This document shows positions 24,208 through 33,963 of a DNA stretch of 64,000 bases, piece by piece (the stretch's first letter is position 1; every line of letters starts with the position of its first letter). Source of the DNA: Kluyvera sp047971185 (GTDB lineage Bacteria; Pseudomonadota; Gammaproteobacteria; Enterobacterales; Enterobacteriaceae); contig NZ_JBKDZH010000018.1 in assembly GCF_047971185.1 (NCBI RefSeq), positions 138,126 to 202,125 of the forward strand, given 5' to 3'. The position numbers and the translations under genes are program-made. Below the pieces are notes generated by a model. It saw only the letters and a list, made by a program, of their open reading frames with translations. It was not told the origin of the DNA and searched no databases.

Positions 24208-25695
24208 TTAGATAAGCTTCAGAGACAGCCAGTACAGCACGCCGGACAGCAGGATAGACGCCGGCAGCGTGAAGACCCAGGCCATCAGGATGTTGGTCAC
24301 GGTTTTTCGTTGCAGACCGCCACCGTCAACGACCATGGTCCCCGCAACGGAAGACGACAGAACGTGGGTGGTTGATACCGGCATACCGGTATAGCTTGCC
24401 AGGCCGATGGAGACCGCAGACGTCATCTGCGCCGCCATACCCTGAGCGTAGGTCATGCCTTTCTTACCGATTTTCTCACCGATGGTGGTCGCCACACGAC
24501 GCCAGCCGATCATCGTACCGATACCCAGCGCCAGCGCGACGGCCATGATAATCCAGATTGGCGCGTACTCGATGGTGCTCAGCATGTCGGTTTTCAGTTT
24601 CTTCAGCAGACGCTGATCGTCGGCGTTCACTTCCGGCATCTTCGCCACTTTATCGGTGGTATCAGAGATGCACAGCATGATGCGACGCAGCTGGCCGCGC
24701 TGTTCAACGGAGAGGCTGTCATAGCTCTCAATGTTGGTCAGCATGGCTTTTGCACGGTCGAGCGCGTTGATGGTATTGGCCGGATGGCAATGGAACTCAA
24801 CGGCCGCTTCCGCTTCTGGGGTCAGCTGTTCAGCGCTGCTCGCTACTTTCAGCAGCAGCTCTGGGCGCTGCTGGAAGAAGGTTTCAACGTTGTTGATCGC
24901 ATCGCGGGTACGGGTAATTTCGTAACCGGAAGCGTTCATATTGACCACGAAACCGGCCGGGGCAACGCCAATCAGCACCAGCATGACCAGACCAATGCCT
25001 TTCTGACCGTCGTTGGCGCCGTGGGAGAATGCCACGCCAATCGCCGAGATGATCAGAGCAATACGCGTCCAGACCGGCGGCTTTTTCTTACCGTCTTTCT
25101 TTTCACGCTCAGCCGGGGTCAGGTGGATACGGGCGCGTTTTTTGGTACCGCTCCAGTAACGACGCAGCAGGAAAATCAGGCCACCCGCGACAACCAGACC
25201 CACGATAGGTGAGATAATCAACGAGCCGAAAATGTTAATCACTTTCGGGATGTTGAGCGCCTCAACCACTGACGTGCCGGTCATCAGCGCATTGGTTAAA
25301 CCAATACCGATGATAGCGCCGATCAGCGTGTGGGAGCTGGACGCCGGCAGACCGAAATACCAGGTGCCGAGGTTCCAGATAATGGCCGCCAGCAGCATGG
25401 AGAAGACCATGGCGAGGCCGTGCGCGGAGCCCATATTGAGCAGAAGATCCGTCGGCAGCATATGCACGATCGCATAGGCTACACTCAGACCGCCCAACAG
25501 AACGCCGAGGAAGTTAAAGATCGCCGCCATCGCTACAGCAAGCTGCGAACGCATGGCGCGGGTATAAATTACGGTAGCAACCGCATTCGCCGTATCGTGG
25601 AAGCCGTTAATCGCTTCGTAGAACAGGACAAATATCAGCGCCAGAACTAACAACAGCCCGGTATGTAAATCCAGGCCAGCAAACAAATGTAACAT
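24208..25695 (-). CDS. pitA: Low-affinity inorganic phosphate/metal-phosphate transporter PitA
   Basis: 495 residues (E. coli 499). It has two PiT half repeats, each with the GxNDxA/SHGAND signature: AINGFHDTANAVATVIYTR near residue 30 and AFSHGANDGQKGIG near 225, plus the VSTTHVLSSSVAGTM block near the C-terminus. It imports phosphate as a neutral metal phosphate (for example Mg, Zn) with protons. It converges on uspB and diverges from yhiN across ~230 bp of AT-rich promoter DNA. Confidence 0.97.
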   Translation of the reverse strand: MLHLFAGLDLHTGLLLVLALIFVLFYEAINGFHDTANAVATVIYTRAMRSQLAVAMAAIFNFLGVLLGGLSVAYAIVHMLPTDLLLNMGSAHGLAMVFSMLLAAIIWNLGTWYFGLPASSSHTLIGAIIGIGLTNALMTGTSVVEALNIPKVINIFGSLIISPIVGLVVAGGLIFLLRRYWSGTKKRARIHLTPAEREKKDGKKKPPVWTRIALIISAIGVAFSHGANDGQKGIGLVMLVLIGVAPAGFVVNMNASGYEITRTRDAINNVETFFQQRPELLLKVASSAEQLTPEAEAAVEFHCHPANTINALDRAKAMLTNIESYDSLSVEQRGQLRRIMLCISDTTDKVAKMPEVNADDQRLLKKLKTDMLSTIEYAPIWIIMAVALALGIGTMIGWRRVATTIGEKIGKKGMTYAQGMAAQMTSAVSIGLASYTGMPVSTTHVLSSSVAGTMVVDGGGLQRKTVTNILMAWVFTLPASILLSGVLYWLSLKLI

Positions 25696-25925
25696 AGGAC
25701 GTTACGCCATTTTGAGGACATGAACGCGCGGCATTATCAGGGACATTGGCGGCGCGGGCAAAGTGAAATCTCTACTTTTTTTGATATTTATCCGTATTCG
25801 TTAAAAGGTTGAAAAAAAATATTTCCCTTGTATCAATCAGATAAGTCGGGTTTGTCGATATTTCACTGGTATGACATCCATGAAAAATTTACACTTCCCG
25901 ACAATACCTATGTTGAGGATAGTGC

Positions 25926-27116
25926 GTGGAAAGGTTTGATGCCATAGTAGTGGGTGCCGGAGCGGCAGGAATGTTTTGTGCAGCCATGGCCGGGCAGGCA
26001 GGCCGCCGCGTTTTGCTGTTGGATAACGGTAAAAAACCGGGGCGTAAAATCCTGATGTCCGGCGGCGGTCGCTGTAATTTTACTAACCTTTATGTCGAAC
26101 CCGCGGCTTATCTCAGCCAAAACCCGCATTTTTGCAAATCTGCCCTCGCGCGCTACACCCAGTGGGACTTTATCGACATGGTCGGCAAGCACGGCATTGC
26201 CTGGCATGAGAAAACCCTCGGCCAGCTGTTCTGTGATGATTCGGCGGAACAGATTGTGGCGATGCTGGTGGCGGAATGCGAGAAGGGTAACGTGACCACG
26301 CGTCTGCGTAGCGAAATCCTCAGCGTGACCCGCGACGAGCAGGGTTACACCTTACAGCTCAACGGCGATACCGTGGCGGCCGAGAAACTGGTGATCGCCA
26401 GTGGCGGCCTGTCGATGCCGGGGCTGGGCGCTTCGCCTTTTGGCTACAAAATTGCCGAGCAGTTCGGCCTGAAGGTGCTGCCGACCCGCGCCGGGCTGGT
26501 ACCGTTCACTCTGCATAAACCGATGCTGGAACAGTTCCAGGTTCTTTCCGGCGTCTCCGTACCGTCGGTGATTACCGCTGAAGACGGCACGGTGTTCCGC
26601 GAAAGTCTGCTTTTCACCCACCGCGGCCTGTCTGGCCCGGCAGTGCTACAAATCTCCAGCTATTGGCAGGCCGGCGAATTCGTCAGCATCAACCTGCTGC
26701 CGGATATCGAACTGGGCGACTTCCTCGACGCCCAGCGCGCCGAACACCCGAACCAGAGTCTGAAAAATACGCTGGCGATGCAGCTGCCGAAGCGTCTGGT
26801 GGAGTGCCTGCAACAGCTTGGTCAGATCCCTGACGTCACTCTCAAGCAACTGAACGTGCGCGAGCAGCAGACGCTGGTCGATACGCTGACGAACTGGCGC
26901 GTCCAGCCGAACGGTACCGAAGGCTACCGTACGGCGGAGGTAACCCTCGGCGGCGTCGACACCAATGAGCTCTCTTCTCGCACTATGGAAGCGAAGAAAG
27001 CGCCGGGCCTGTACTTTATTGGCGAAGTGATGGACGTCACCGGCTGGTTGGGCGGCTATAACTTCCAGTGGGCGTGGTCCAGCGCCTGGGCCTGCGCGCA
27101 GGCCCAGGCGGAGTAA
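25926..27116 (+). CDS. yhiN: YhiN family flavoprotein (HI0933-like NAD(P)/FAD oxidoreductase)
   Basis: 396 residues from a GTG with TGAGGA upstream (E. coli ~400). FAD-binding VVGAGAAGMFCA lies at residues ~7-18, then DNGKKPGRKILMSGGGRCNFTN, the family hallmark. A second FAD segment is GLYFIGEVMDVTGWLGGYNFQWAWSS, read in two parts near the C-terminus. The family is widespread and its reaction is not established; BaiN-type enzymes are related. It ends 5 bp from the convergent LysR gene. Confidence 0.93.
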   Translation: MERFDAIVVGAGAAGMFCAAMAGQAGRRVLLLDNGKKPGRKILMSGGGRCNFTNLYVEPAAYLSQNPHFCKSALARYTQWDFIDMVGKHGIAWHEKTLGQLFCDDSAEQIVAMLVAECEKGNVTTRLRSEILSVTRDEQGYTLQLNGDTVAAEKLVIASGGLSMPGLGASPFGYKIAEQFGLKVLPTRAGLVPFTLHKPMLEQFQVLSGVSVPSVITAEDGTVFRESLLFTHRGLSGPAVLQISSYWQAGEFVSINLLPDIELGDFLDAQRAEHPNQSLKNTLAMQLPKRLVECLQQLGQIPDVTLKQLNVREQQTLVDTLTNWRVQPNGTEGYRTAEVTLGGVDTNELSSRTMEAKKAPGLYFIGEVMDVTGWLGGYNFQWAWSSAWACAQAQAE

Positions 27117-27121
27117 GGCTA

Positions 27122-27985
27122 TTAATGCTGCTGGCTAAACAGTGTCAGCAGCGTCTCCACCTGTTCATCCAGCGGCGTTAAATCCCGTTTGACGATCAGG
27201 TGCAGCGGCGTCGCGCGTCGCACGCCATGATTCAGCGGTAGCCGCTGTAATATCCCCTGCGCCAGCTCTTCCTGAATTCTCTCCTCCGGCAGCCAGCCAT
27301 AGCCGACCTGATACATCACTGCGTCAATCGCCGCATCAATCGTGGAGAAGGTCCAGGCATCCCGCGTTTCCTGACGGCCGCTGTCGCTGTCGGCAATACG
27401 GATCAGCGGCCACGATCGCAGTTGCTCATCGCTGAGCGGGGCTGGTAGCTGAAACAGCGGATGATCGCGATGGGCGACGGCGACGAAGTCGATGTTCATC
27501 AGCCATTCGCCGCGACCGGTAATATCCTGCCGGCGGGTGAGTACCATTACATCCGCTTCGGCCTGCACGCCGTCGGCGTCGCTGGCGTTCTCCAGCACCT
27601 CGGTGAGCCGCACCTGGGTTTGCGGGTAGCGTTGCTGGAACTGGCGCAAGATGGCGAACAGCCGCTCGCGCGGAAAAATGCTGTCGACCACCAGGTCCAG
27701 CCGCGTGCGGGTGCCTTCACGCAGCGTGGCGGCGCGGCTTTCGACCCACGCAAAAGCCTTGAGCAGCGGCTTCACCTGGCCCAGCAGCAGCTCTCCCGCC
27801 GGGGTAAGCACCGCCCGTCGGCCTTCGGGGGCTAATAACGCCACGCCCAGCCGTTCCTGTAGCAGCGACAGGTTATAGCTAACCGACGACTGGCTGCGGT
27901 GCGTTTCTTCTGCGGCTTTCGCAAAGCTGCCGAGCTCGACGACCTTTTCCAGCAGCGCCCATTGTTCGAGGGTGGTCTTATGCAT
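27122..27985 (-). CDS. LysR-family regulator divergent from padC
   Basis: 287 residues from the ATG at 27985; an upstream in-frame TTG would add 11 residues but has no site. The HTH is at residues 4-62 (FAKAAEETHRSQSSVSYNLS), then an effector domain with a RLDLVVDSIFPRERLF segment. It is transcribed divergently from padC, 99 bp away, so it probably controls phenolic acid decarboxylase in response to hydroxycinnamates. That is inference from position; Bacillus and Lactobacillus use PadR for the same job, so the regulator type differs. Confidence 0.85.
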   Translation of the reverse strand: MHKTTLEQWALLEKVVELGSFAKAAEETHRSQSSVSYNLSLLQERLGVALLAPEGRRAVLTPAGELLLGQVKPLLKAFAWVESRAATLREGTRTRLDLVVDSIFPRERLFAILRQFQQRYPQTQVRLTEVLENASDADGVQAEADVMVLTRRQDITGRGEWLMNIDFVAVAHRDHPLFQLPAPLSDEQLRSWPLIRIADSDSGRQETRDAWTFSTIDAAIDAVMYQVGYGWLPEERIQEELAQGILQRLPLNHGVRRATPLHLIVKRDLTPLDEQVETLLTLFSQQH

Positions 27986-28084
27986 AATTGATTTAAAAAT
28001 CCGATGAATTTCATCCAAACATAGCGTTATTCATTTAGATTTTAAAGCAATAAGATCTCTGCATCGACACAAGGAGATTTAATG

Positions 28085-28591
28085 ATGAGCAACTTTGATA
28101 AACATGATTTGAGCGGCTTCGTGGGTAAACATCTGGTCTACACCTATGACAACGGCTGGAACTACGAAATTTACGTGAAAAACGACAACACCCTCGATTA
28201 CCGTATTCACAGCGGCATCGTGGCCAATCGTTGGGTGAAAGATCAGCAGGCCTACATCGTGCGTGTGGGTGAAAGCATTTATAAAATTTCCTGGACCGAG
28301 CCGACCGGTACCGACGTCAGCCTGATTGTGAACCTGGGTGATAAACTGTTCCACGGCACCATCTTCTTCCCGCGTTGGGTGATCAACAACCCGGAAAAAA
28401 CCGTCTGCTTCCAGAACGATCACATCCCGCTGATGAATGCTTACCGCGATGCGGGCCCGGCCTATCCGACTGAAGTGATTGATGAATTTGCGACCATTAC
28501 CTTTGTTCGCGACTGCGGTGCGAATAATGACAGCGTGATTAACTGTGCCGCCAGTGAATTACCGAAAGATTTCCCAGCGAATTTACGCTAA
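28085..28591 (+). CDS. padC: Phenolic acid decarboxylase
   Basis: 168 residues starting at the second of two adjacent ATGs, which has AAGGAG 8 bp upstream. With that start the known catalytic residues of enterobacterial enzymes fall in place: Tyr19, Tyr21, Arg49 and Glu72. The blocks VYTYDNGWNYEIYVK and SWTEPTGTDVSL are diagnostic. The small cytosolic beta-barrel enzyme converts p-coumaric, ferulic and caffeic acids to 4-vinylphenols without cofactor, detoxifying plant phenolics. It is single-gene, followed by a strong terminator. It is absent from E. coli K-12 and present in Klebsiella, which supports the genus call. Confidence 0.96.
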   Translation: MSNFDKHDLSGFVGKHLVYTYDNGWNYEIYVKNDNTLDYRIHSGIVANRWVKDQQAYIVRVGESIYKISWTEPTGTDVSLIVNLGDKLFHGTIFFPRWVINNPEKTVCFQNDHIPLMNAYRDAGPAYPTEVIDEFATITFVRDCGANNDSVINCAASELPKDFPANLR

Positions 28592-28679
28592 GTATTAATA
28601 GTGCGGCTATACATTATTTATTACATTAATATGCAACGATATAAATACCTTGTTTAGCCTGCGTTGAATAACGTAAGCC

Positions 28680-28716
28680 AATGCCCAGCTACGATGTAAG
28701 CTGGGCATTTTATTTT
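28680..28716 (+). terminator. padC rho-independent terminator
   Basis: ATGCCCAGCT (28681-28690) pairs with AGCTGGGCAT (28699-28708), followed by TTTTATTTT. Confidence 0.9.
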
Positions 28717-28797
28717 ATCAAGCTTTTACCGTAGGTCACTTGGTTAACTTATTGATTTTGTTTACCAACCATTTATTGTGCCCACCACGGCGACTTT

Positions 28798-28814
28798 CTT
28801 AATCTTATCCTAAG
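28798..28814 (+). promoter_or_regulatory. PmrA (BasR) box upstream of arnB
   Basis: CTTAAT-N5-CCTAAG matches the PmrA direct-repeat site YTTAAK-N5-YTTAAK with one mismatch in the second half. It lies 144 bp upstream of arnB. arn operons are activated by PmrA under high Fe3+, mild acid or, via PmrD/PhoP, low Mg2+. Confidence 0.7.
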
Positions 28815-28957
28815 ATAACATTGATACTTTTACCGTCATCGAATGTTGTTGGCTGGAATATCACGTTATCCATTCCTGTTTTAAACCAAAAACAACGCTC
28901 GAATCATTTATTGATGAGGCTGGTTTGCTCATTTGAGTAATAGGGTAAGGAACATTC

Positions 28958-30097
28958 ATGAGTGATTTTCTGCCGTTTTCCCGCCCTTCCATGGGCGAGG
29001 CGGAGTTCGCGGCGCTGAAGGACGTGCTGCAATCCGGTTGGATCACCACCGGGCCAAAAAATCAGGCGCTGGAAGAGGCGTTCTGCGCGCTAACGGGTAA
29101 CCGTTTTGCCATTGCCGTGAGCTCGGCCACCGGCGGCATGCACGTAACGCTGATGGCGTTGGGTATCGGCCCCGGCGATGAAGTCATCACCCCCTCCCAG
29201 ACCTGGGTCTCCACGCTGAACATGATCGTCCTGCTGGGGGCGACCCCGGTGATGATCGATGTCGATCGCGACAATCTGATGATTACCCCGGAAGCGGTTG
29301 CAGCCGCCATCACGCCACGTACGAAAGCCATTATTCCCGTGCACTACGCGGGCGCGCCGGCCGATATTGACGGCATTCGCGCGGTGGCCGAGCGTCACGG
29401 CATTCCGCTGATTGAAGACGCGGCGCATGCGGCTGGCACCTACTATAAAGGCCAGCACGTGGGCGCGCGCGGAACGGCAATTTTTTCCTTCCACGCGATC
29501 AAAAATATGACCAGCGCCGAGGGCGGGCTGATTGTCACCGATGATGAATTGCTGGCAAACCGCATTCGCAGCCTGAAGTTTCATGGCCTGGGCGTCGACG
29601 CCTATGACCGCCAGACCCACGGCCGCGCGCCGCAGGCGGAGGTGATGAGCCCCGGCTTCAAATACAATCTCGCCGACATCAACGCCGCGCTGGCGCTGGT
29701 GCAGCTGGGCAAACTGGGCCAGGCCAACCAGCGCCGCAGTGAGATTGCCCAGCGCTACGCGCGTGAGCTGGCGGATACGCCGTTCGCCCCGCTGGCCGTT
29801 CCGCTCTGGCCGCATCTGCACGCCTGGCACCTGTTTATTATTCGCGTTGATGAGCAGCGCTGCGGCATCAGCCGTGATGCGCTGATGGAACAACTCAAAG
29901 CGCAAGGTATTGGCACCGGGCTGCACTTCCGCGCGGCGCATACGCAGAAATATTACCGCGAGCGTTTCCCGGAGGTTTCTCTGCCGAATACGGAATGGAA
30001 TAGCGCGCGTATTTGTTCACTTCCTCTTTTCCCGGACATGACCGATGACGACACTACGCGCGTTATTACGGCGCTCCATCAGCTAGCGGGGCGTTGA
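28958..30097 (+). CDS. arnB: UDP-4-amino-4-deoxy-L-arabinose aminotransferase
   Basis: 379 residues, the family length. It is a DegT/DnrJ/EryC1 PLP enzyme, with the PLP Lys182 in FHAIKNMTSAEGG and an upstream IIPVHYAG / IEDAAHAAG. It transfers an amino group from glutamate to the UDP-4-keto-pentose made by ArnA, giving UDP-L-Ara4N. It is the first gene of the seven-gene operon; TAAGGA precedes the ATG, and arnC starts one base after its stop. Confidence 0.98.
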   Translation: MSDFLPFSRPSMGEAEFAALKDVLQSGWITTGPKNQALEEAFCALTGNRFAIAVSSATGGMHVTLMALGIGPGDEVITPSQTWVSTLNMIVLLGATPVMIDVDRDNLMITPEAVAAAITPRTKAIIPVHYAGAPADIDGIRAVAERHGIPLIEDAAHAAGTYYKGQHVGARGTAIFSFHAIKNMTSAEGGLIVTDDELLANRIRSLKFHGLGVDAYDRQTHGRAPQAEVMSPGFKYNLADINAALALVQLGKLGQANQRRSEIAQRYARELADTPFAPLAVPLWPHLHAWHLFIIRVDEQRCGISRDALMEQLKAQGIGTGLHFRAAHTQKYYRERFPEVSLPNTEWNSARICSLPLFPDMTDDDTTRVITALHQLAGR

Positions 30098-30098
30098 A

Positions 30099-31082
30099 AT
30101 GTTTGAGTATCCCTTAGTTAAAAAAGTCTCTGTGGTGATCCCGGTGTACAACGAGCAGGATAGCCTGCCGGAGCTGATTCGCCGTACCGACGCCGCCTGC
30201 GCCACCTTAAATCGCGACTATGAAATTCTGCTGGTTGACGATGGCAGCAGCGACGACTCCGCGCGCATGCTGGTTGACGCCGCCGAAGCCCCGGGCAGCC
30301 ACATTGTGGCGGTGCTGCTGAACCGCAACTACGGCCAGCATTCGGCGATTATGGCGGGCTTCAGCCACGTCACCGGCGATCTGATCATCACCCTCGACGC
30401 CGACCTGCAAAACCCGCCGGAAGAGATCCCCCGGCTGGTCGCAAAGGCCGACGAAGGCTATGACGTGGTCGGCACCGTGCGGCAGAACCGCCAGGACAGC
30501 ATCTTCCGTAAAACCGCCTCGAAGATGATCAACCGCCTGATTCAGCGCACCACCGGCAAAGCGATGGGCGACTACGGCTGCATGCTGCGCGCCTATCGTC
30601 GGCATATCGTCGATGCGATGCTCAACTGTCATGAGCGCAGCACCTTTATCCCCATTCTGGCAAACACCTTTGCCCGCCGCGCCGTGGAAATTCCGGTGCA
30701 GCACGCCGAGCGCGAATTTGGCGACTCGAAATACAGCTTTATGCGCCTGATCAACCTGATGTACGACCTGGTGACCTGCCTGACCACCACGCCGCTGCGC
30801 CTGCTAAGCGTAGTCGGCAGCGTGATTGCGCTGCTTGGCTTCGCCTTCTCGCTGCTGCTGGTGGTGCTGCGCCTGGTGCTGGGCGCGGAATGGGCAGGCG
30901 ACGGCGTATTCATGCTGTTCGCCATTCTGTTCATGTTTATCGGCGCCCAGTTTATCGGCATGGGCCTGCTCGGGGAGTATATCGGCCGCATCTACAACGA
31001 CGTGCGCGCCCGTCCCCGCTACTTTATTCAACGTGTTGTACGCCAGCAAAATCTGGATTCTGAAGAGGAAAATCGTTCATGA
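30099..31082 (+). CDS. arnC: Undecaprenyl-phosphate 4-deoxy-4-formamido-L-arabinose transferase
   Basis: 327 residues. A GT2 domain (residues 1-~230: VSVVIPVYNEQDSLPELI, LLVDDGSSD, LDADLQNPPEE) is followed by two C-terminal membrane helices (~235-265 and ~270-295). It loads Ara4-formyl-N onto undecaprenyl phosphate on the inner face of the membrane. It overlaps arnA by 4 bp. Confidence 0.98.
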   Translation: MFEYPLVKKVSVVIPVYNEQDSLPELIRRTDAACATLNRDYEILLVDDGSSDDSARMLVDAAEAPGSHIVAVLLNRNYGQHSAIMAGFSHVTGDLIITLDADLQNPPEEIPRLVAKADEGYDVVGTVRQNRQDSIFRKTASKMINRLIQRTTGKAMGDYGCMLRAYRRHIVDAMLNCHERSTFIPILANTFARRAVEIPVQHAEREFGDSKYSFMRLINLMYDLVTCLTTTPLRLLSVVGSVIALLGFAFSLLLVVLRLVLGAEWAGDGVFMLFAILFMFIGAQFIGMGLLGEYIGRIYNDVRARPRYFIQRVVRQQNLDSEEENRS

Positions 31083-33064
31083 AAGCTGTTGTATTTGCCT
31101 ACCACGACATGGGTTGCACCGGTATTCAGGCGCTGCTGGACGCCGGATACGACATCGAGGCGATCTTCACGCATCCGGATAACGCCGGTGAAAATCACTT
31201 TTTTGGCTCCGTCGCCCGTCTGGCGGCCGAGCAGGGCATTACCGTCTACGCGCCGGAGGATGTGAACCACCCGCTGTGGGTAGATCGCATTCGCGCGATG
31301 GCGCCGGCGGTGATTTTCTCCTTCTACTATCGCAACCTGCTGTGCGACGAAATCCTCAGCCTGGCGCCGAGAGGGGCGTTCAACCTGCACGGCTCGCTGC
31401 TGCCGAAATACCGTGGCCGCGCGCCGCTGAACTGGGTGCTGGTGAACGGTGAGAAAGAGACGGGAGTGACGCTACACCGCATGACTCACCGCGCCGATGC
31501 GGGCGATATTGTCGCTCAGCAGCGCGTTGAGATTGCCGACGCCGACGTGGCGCTGACTCTGCACCGTAAGCTGTGCGCGGCGTCGCAGACGCTGCTCGGC
31601 GATGCGCTGGCGAAGATTCGCAGCGGCCAGGCCGACGAACACGCGCAGGATGATACGCAGGCCACCTACGTGGGGCGTCGTACCCCGGAAGATGGACGTC
31701 TGGAGTGGGAAAAACCGGCGCAGACGCTGCATAACCTGGTGCGCGCGGTGAGCGACCCGTGGCCGGGGGCGTTTGGCTATGTTGGCACCAACAAATTTAT
31801 CGTCTGGAAATCTCGCGTGCGCACCGACATGCCGACGGCGAAGCCGGGCACCGTGCTGTCCGTGGCACCGCTGGTGGTCGCCTGCGGTGAAGACGCGCTG
31901 GAAATCGTCACCGGCCAGAGCGCTAACGGCGTTTACATGCCGGGCGCACAGCTGGCGCCGGCGCTGGGGCTGGTGACGGGGGCACTGCTCTCCAGCCGCC
32001 CGTTCGTCGCCGTTAAGCGCCGCACCCGCGTGCTGATTCTTGGCGTGAACGGTTTTATCGGCAACCACCTGACCGAGCGTCTGCTGGCGGACGACAGCTA
32101 TGAAATTTACGGCCTGGATATCGGCTCTGACGCCATCAGCCGCTTCCTCGACTGCCCGCGTTTCCACTTTGTGGAAGGCGATATCAGCATTCACTCCGAG
32201 TGGATCGAATACCACATTAAAAAATGCGACGTGGTGCTGCCGCTGGTGGCCATCGCCACGCCGATTGAGTACACCCGCAACCCGCTGCGCGTGTTTGAGC
32301 TGGATTTCGAAGAGAACCTGAAGATCATCCGCGACTGCGTGAAGTACAACAAGCGCATCATCTTCCCGTCCACCTCCGAAGTGTACGGCATGTGTACCGA
32401 TGCTAACTTCGATGAAGATACCTCGAACCTGGTGGTGGGGCCGATCAACAAGCAGCGCTGGATCTACTCGGTGTCCAAACAGCTGCTGGATCGCGTGATT
32501 TGGGCCTACGGTGATAAAACCGATCTCAAGTTTACCCTGTTCCGGCCGTTTAACTGGATGGGGCCGCGGCTGGATAACCTGAACGCCGCGCGTATCGGCA
32601 GCTCCCGCGCGATCACGCAGTTGATCCTCAATCTGGTGGAAGGCTCGCCGATCAAACTGATCGAGGGCGGCAAACAGAAGCGCTGCTTCACCGACATCAG
32701 CGACGGTATCGAAGCGCTGTTCCGCATCATCGAAAACAAAGACGGCCGCTGCGACGGGCAGATTATCAACATCGGTAACCCGGACAACGAAGCGAGCATT
32801 AAAGAGCTGGCGGAAATGCTGCTTGACTGCTTCGAACGCCATCCGCTGCGCGACCGCTTCCCGCCGTTTGCCGGGTTCCGCGAAGTGGAAAGCAGCGACT
32901 ACTATGGTAAAGGTTATCAGGACGTTGAGCACCGTAAGCCGAGCATTCGCAACGCCATACGCTGCCTGGACTGGCAGCCGACGGTTGAGATGCAGCAAAC
33001 GGTGGAAGAGACGCTGGACTTCTTCCTGCGTACGGTTGAACTGACGGACGAAAAAACATCATGA
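31079..33064 (+). CDS. arnA: Bifunctional UDP-glucuronate decarboxylase / UDP-Ara4N formyltransferase
   Basis: 661 residues (E. coli 660). The N-terminal formyltransferase, residues 1-~300, has the NLHGSLLPKYRGRAP motif with its catalytic Asn and His. The C-terminal SDR-type dehydrogenase/decarboxylase, ~315-661, has NAD-binding GVNGFIGNH and the active-site Y-x3-K in WIYSVSKQLLDR. It makes the 4-keto-pentose for ArnB and then formylates the amine. It overlaps its neighbours by 4 bp on both sides, so the operon is translationally coupled. Confidence 0.98.
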   Translation: MKAVVFAYHDMGCTGIQALLDAGYDIEAIFTHPDNAGENHFFGSVARLAAEQGITVYAPEDVNHPLWVDRIRAMAPAVIFSFYYRNLLCDEILSLAPRGAFNLHGSLLPKYRGRAPLNWVLVNGEKETGVTLHRMTHRADAGDIVAQQRVEIADADVALTLHRKLCAASQTLLGDALAKIRSGQADEHAQDDTQATYVGRRTPEDGRLEWEKPAQTLHNLVRAVSDPWPGAFGYVGTNKFIVWKSRVRTDMPTAKPGTVLSVAPLVVACGEDALEIVTGQSANGVYMPGAQLAPALGLVTGALLSSRPFVAVKRRTRVLILGVNGFIGNHLTERLLADDSYEIYGLDIGSDAISRFLDCPRFHFVEGDISIHSEWIEYHIKKCDVVLPLVAIATPIEYTRNPLRVFELDFEENLKIIRDCVKYNKRIIFPSTSEVYGMCTDANFDEDTSNLVVGPINKQRWIYSVSKQLLDRVIWAYGDKTDLKFTLFRPFNWMGPRLDNLNAARIGSSRAITQLILNLVEGSPIKLIEGGKQKRCFTDISDGIEALFRIIENKDGRCDGQIINIGNPDNEASIKELAEMLLDCFERHPLRDRFPPFAGFREVESSDYYGKGYQDVEHRKPSIRNAIRCLDWQPTVEMQQTVEETLDFFLRTVELTDEKTS

Positions 33065-33963
33065 GAAAAGTCGGTTTGCGCGTTGATGTCGACACCTTTC
33101 GCGGCACGCGCGAAGGGGTGCCACGGCTAATGGCGGTGCTCAAAAAGCATCGCGTGCAGGCCAGTTTTTTCTTCAGCGTCGGGCCGGACAACATGGGGCG
33201 CCACCTGTGGCGCCTGGTAAAACCGAAGTTCTTGTGGAAGATGCTGCGCTCGCGGGCGGCATCGCTGTATGGCTGGGATATTCTGCTGGCCGGGACGGCG
33301 TGGCCGGGGCGTCTGATTGGCGAAGCCAACGCGGAGATTATCCGCAGCGTCGCGCAGGTGCATGAGGTGGGGCTACACGCCTGGGATCATCACCGCTGGC
33401 AGCAGTGGAGCGGGGTGTGGAGCGAGCAGCAGCTGATTGACGAAATCGCCCACGGCCTGTCTGCGCTGGAGGCAATAATTGGCCGCCCGGTGACCTGCTC
33501 GGCGGTGGCGGGCTGGCGCGCCGACCAGCGGGTGGTGAAGGCGAAAGCGGCGTTCGATTTTCTCTACAACAGCGACTGCCGCGGTACCCAGCCGTTTATT
33601 CCCCAGCTCAGCAACGGCGAGACGGCCACCGTACAGATCCCCGTGACGCTACCGACCTGGGATGAGGCGGTTGGCAGTACGGTCAGCGCGGACGGCTTCA
33701 ACCGCTGGCTGCTGGAACAGATTCGCCGTGATACCGGCACGCCGGTGTATACCATCCACGCGGAGGTGGAAGGCGGCGCCTATGCCGAACAGTTTGACTA
33801 CCTGCTGACCCTTGCGGCACAGCAGGAAATTCGTTTTTGCCCGCTGAGCCAGCTTCTCCCGGAGGACTTCCGTCAGCTACCGGCCGGGAAGGTGGTGCGC
33901 GGAGAAATCGCCGGCCGTGAAGGCTGGCTGGGTTGCCAACAACTTTTGAGCGCTGATGTATGA
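33061..33963 (+). CDS. arnD: 4-deoxy-4-formamido-L-arabinose-phosphoundecaprenol deformylase
   Basis: 300 residues, NodB-type polysaccharide deacetylase fold: RVDVDTFRG at the N-terminus carries the metal-site Asp, HAWDHHRWQQW the metal His residues, and YTIHAEVEG the C-terminal His. It removes the formyl group so that the lipid carrier product can be flipped and used by ArnT. It overlaps arnT by 4 bp. Confidence 0.97.
   Translation: MRKVGLRVDVDTFRGTREGVPRLMAVLKKHRVQASFFFSVGPDNMGRHLWRLVKPKFLWKMLRSRAASLYGWDILLAGTAWPGRLIGEANAEIIRSVAQVHEVGLHAWDHHRWQQWSGVWSEQQLIDEIAHGLSALEAIIGRPVTCSAVAGWRADQRVVKAKAAFDFLYNSDCRGTQPFIPQLSNGETATVQIPVTLPTWDEAVGSTVSADGFNRWLLEQIRRDTGTPVYTIHAEVEGGAYAEQFDYLLTLAAQQEIRFCPLSQLLPEDFRQLPAGKVVRGEIAGREGWLGCQQLLSADV

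Larger units (their letters stand above)
28592..28957. promoter_or_regulatory. padC-arnB intergenic region
   Basis: 366 bp without a gene: the padC terminator (28680-28716), then a PmrA-box-like site (28798-28814) and the arnB leader of ~140 nt. The rest is AT-rich. Confidence 0.6.

Noticed and set aside
31472..32998. A 508-codon reading frame antisense to arnA
   Set aside because: Codon-complement artefact in a GC-rich gene; no domain or start signal.
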